This document shows, piece by piece, positions 19,531-21,558 of a DNA stretch of 21,558 bases. The stretch covers positions 90,938-112,495 of the forward strand of contig CABFPE010000044.1 in the NCBI GenBank assembly GCA_900660155.1. The letters run 5' to 3'. Below the pieces are notes generated by a model, which ran no database searches, was not told where the DNA came from, and saw nothing but the letters and a program-made list of their open reading frames with translations. The DNA is from Hofstenia miamia. Taxonomy: Eukaryota > Xenacoelomorpha > Acoela > Hofsteniidae. The stretch's first letter is position 1, and every line of letters starts with the position of its first letter. Made by a program: the position numbers and the translations under genes.

Positions 19531-20081
19531 TATGTAGCAAAGTAATGGTGTTATCATAAACCAAAACATTTCTATAGGGTGTCTACACTCAATGCTGAAT
19601 TTTTTGTCTGTCTGTGTTCCCAAATTTTTCCCTCACAACACACCAACTATTATGATTAATATTTACCTATTACCTAAACGAAGAAAACGCGTGAGCAGTG
19701 AAATTTAGCCGGTGTAATTAATGACAAACATGCCTCAGCATACGAATTGCAACCAGTGATGCCAATCAACCAAAAATTAAAATTTTTGAAAATGCTTGTT
19801 TGATCAAATTAGTTAAGGAACCCAAATTTTATCAAAATAAATCACAACTTGATGTAGCCTATCTTTCGGACAAAAATGCGTACCAATTCAGTACTGATTC
19901 GCTACTTGGAAATGCGAAGATCTATTTTATCTTAGTTTTTTGCTAGAACTAATAGGTACACATGCTCAACTAAGCCAAGACACACTGATCTCAGAGGCAG
20001 TGATGAATCCTTCTGTAACACTGAACAAATACCACATGAAGTTGAAGCAGCAGACAGCAATGTTTTTTTAATGATAGCAAA
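19531..20081. other. Stretch without a recognisable gene
   Basis: It may be interior sequence of the hAT-type fragment that begins at 19486, but no transposase motif is visible. The heptamer AGGGTGT that begins the mariner repeat (20256) also occurs at 19576, within an 11-bp match, probably by chance. Confidence 0.35.
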
Positions 20082-20204
20082 CTTGAGACTAGCGGCGTAG
20101 CCAGAAAAAAACTTTCAACAAAATTTACTATATTTTCAACTTGGATATCCGAATTTTGAAAATTTAGGGGAAATTGCCCCTTTCGCTATGCTTATGCTTG
20201 ATAC
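20082..20204. mobile_element. 107-bp hAT-type MITE with 8-bp target duplications
   Basis: CTTGAGAC (20082-20089) and CTTGATAC (20197-20204) differ at one base and flank a 107-bp unit (20090-20196). The unit starts TAGCGGCGTAGCCAG and, read from the other end, starts CATAAGCATAGCGAAAGGGG. Both are degenerate forms of CAGTGGCGTAGCCAGG(GGG), and an internal GGGGAAATTGCCCC is typical of that hAT group. No coding capacity. Confidence 0.6.
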
Positions 20205-20254
20205 AACGATCTGATGCACCGAGAGGTACCTCATGTTCATAACAGACAAATATA

Positions 20255-20285
20255 TAGGGTGTCCAGGAAATATATACCCATTTTT
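20255..20285 (+). repeat. Left terminal repeat of the mariner-like element
   Basis: TA (20255-20256) followed by GGGTGTCCAGGAAATATAT..., the usual start of many mariner-like terminal repeats, about 150 bp before the transposase start. A matching right end (...CTGGACACCCT) is not seen before the window stops. Confidence 0.6.
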
Positions 20286-20407
20286 AGAATAGCACAAAAC
20301 ATTTAGCAATTGATACAAATAACTTTTGAATGAATTTTGCGATTTTCAGAACTCTTTTGAATGGTTGTATTTTGTTTCACTAATTTGTAAGCAATACTTC
20401 TACCAAA

Positions 20408-21455
20408 ATGGCGTCTCAAGCAAAATGTGATCAAATTGTTGCTCTAAAATATTATTATTATTATTATTATTGCATCATAAAACAGCTCCATGTGTCGCAT
20501 AAGACTAATGTCTGGAAACGTTATAATGATACTAATGCAACTTCCAGCAAGAAAATCCAAATCGCCCACGAACTGTTCTAACCAAAAAAGTGGTGAAAGC
20601 CATTCAGAAGCGAGTAAACGGAATCCTCAAATGAGTATGAGAAAAACTGCTAATGAGTTCGGGATTTCAAAATCTTCTATGCATATAGTGTTTAAGATGA
20701 TTTAGGGCTTAAAGCATACAAAAAGCAAGTCAAGCAGCTATTATCAGAGGCATCAAAGAAAAAACGAATTGATAAGGAGAAATTGATGTTGGAGGAACTC
20801 ATGGGGGCCACAGACAAAGTTTTCATCTGGCCCAACGAAAGGATATTGGCTGTTGAGGCAGTTCTAAATAAGCAGAATGATCGACTGTATCCCTGTGATA
20901 CTACAGACTTGCCAGAAGGAAGTCAAGGTCATTTTCGCAAAGTTAAATCTTTTGGGGTTATGGTTTGGGCCGCAGTTGCCTCCAATGAGTCAAGCCTCCT
21001 TTGGTCTTCATTCCTGAAGGAGTTAAGTTGAATGGCCAAGTTCACATGGAAATTTTGGAAACTCAAGTGTTGCCCTGGGTTTCGGAACAGTTTGGAAACA
21101 ATGTTCACCCAAGACGGGGCACCCTCCCACAGATCAAATGTGACACAATGGTGCAAGTATCATTTCAGTGATTTCTGGGACAAACATCGTTGGCCTTCAT
21201 CAAGCCCAGATATCGATCCAATGGACTTTGCTATTTGATCCATCCTTGAAATTGATTTCTCCACTAAATCCTATCTAAATGTTGCAGCTCTGAAAGATGC
21301 CCGTCAGACTTCTTGGACTGCTTTGGATGACAAAGTACATGAATTTTTGGAGTGAATGTGTTAAATGTGGGAAAAGTTCACCAGAACTTCTGCCTGTTTG
21401 CGTAGGGTACTACAAGGCACAATGAATGAAATATCAAACCTAAGCACAGAATAAA
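20408..21455 (+). pseudogene. Dead mariner-like (Tc1/mariner superfamily) transposase
   Basis: Cut-and-paste transposase relic, about 340 codons, spread over several phases. From ATG 20408 it reads MASQAKCDQIVALK, a run of seven Tyr, then VSHKTNVWKRY (first helix-turn-helix), and a stop at 20579. A second phase gives MSMRKTANEFGISKSSM (second helix-turn-helix). A third (about 20700-21031) gives DLGLKAYKKQ, VEAVLNKQNDRLY, DLPEGS and VMVWAAVAS. Later phases give VKLNGQVHMEILETQVLPW, TQDGAPSH and WPSSSPDIDPMDF. The expected catalytic 'SDE' is PNE (AAC at 20834-20836), so the first acid is lost. The other two are present, with 36 residues between them, near the DD37D-type spacing and longer than classical DD34D mariners. 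The conserved Trp after DFAI is TGA (21236-21238). No activity is possible; the element may run past the window end. Confidence 0.9.
20449..20471. repeat. (TTA)n microsatellite inside the transposase
   Basis: Seven trinucleotide units read as TAT (Tyr) codons in the transposase frame. They replace or expand the loop between the first helices of the DNA-binding domain and keep the frame. Confidence 0.92.
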
Positions 21456-21558
21456 ATAATGAGGACCCCAGTCGAAAAAATTTTGAAATCTTTAAAGTTT
21501 CTTGACCATTTCTTTTAAAGAAATTGGAAAGGTTTTCAAAGATTCTTTAAAGAAACAT

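Noticed and set aside
19573..19583. Second copy of the TATAGGGTGTC motif, as if a mariner end
   Set aside because: Eleven bases only; the sequence beyond diverges from the repeat at 20255, and no transposase or second end lies nearby.
1..21558. tRNA genes, CRISPR arrays, bacterial operons or viral genomes
   Set aside because: No B-box plus cloverleaf, no regularly spaced repeats with unique spacers, and no prokaryotic gene organisation were seen. The few tandem repeats are microsatellites or the 57-bp minisatellite.

Overview
The window is very AT-rich, has many (AT)n and TAA-type microsatellites, almost no long open frames, and a dense scatter of broken eukaryotic transposons (P-element, hAT, mariner, L2/CR1-like LINEs, LTR-retrotransposon gag). 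It also carries one animal-type Cys-loop receptor gene. This is nuclear DNA of an invertebrate animal. I cannot fix the phylum: an AT-rich cnidarian, spiralian (for example a mollusc) or chelicerate would all fit.

Layout. 1-1840: microsatellites and a decayed LINE reverse-transcriptase piece (+ strand, about 1190-1490). 2019-3582: an internally deleted P-element on the - strand, with long terminal inverted repeats, an 8-bp target duplication, a broken THAP-domain start and the C-terminal half of a P/THAP9-type transposase. 3604-4310: a 57-bp tandem repeat next to the 3' ends of one or two L2/CR1-like LINEs (- strand) with a (TAA)n tail. 6126-6788: an LTR-retrotransposon gag relic held between two (AT)n tracts. 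6789-11457: no recognised gene. 11458-11863: a 406-bp unit bounded by 56-bp inverted repeats. 13184-13519: a hAT-type MITE with target duplications.

14356-15492 is the only intact recognisable gene: a 378-residue pentameric ligand-gated ion channel subunit of the glycine/GABA/glutamate-chloride type, in one uninterrupted frame. It has a complete Cys-loop and four membrane segments. However, the loop-C aromatics, the loop-B glutamate, the loop-A aspartate and the -2' proline of the pore are replaced, and the M3-M4 loop is very short. It looks like a divergent orphan receptor or accessory subunit.

15493-18100: no recognised gene. About 18110-18600: a second reverse-transcriptase relic (- strand) lacking its centre. 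19486-20204: hAT-derived ends, including a 107-bp MITE. 20255 to the window end: a dead mariner-like transposon with a TAT-codon expansion in its DNA-binding domain and its first catalytic Asp changed to Asn.

No operon or pathway is visible. The receptor is the functional candidate; most of the other recognisable sequence is transposon debris. Nearly all other short open frames look like chance frames in AT-rich DNA or out-of-frame readings of these relics.
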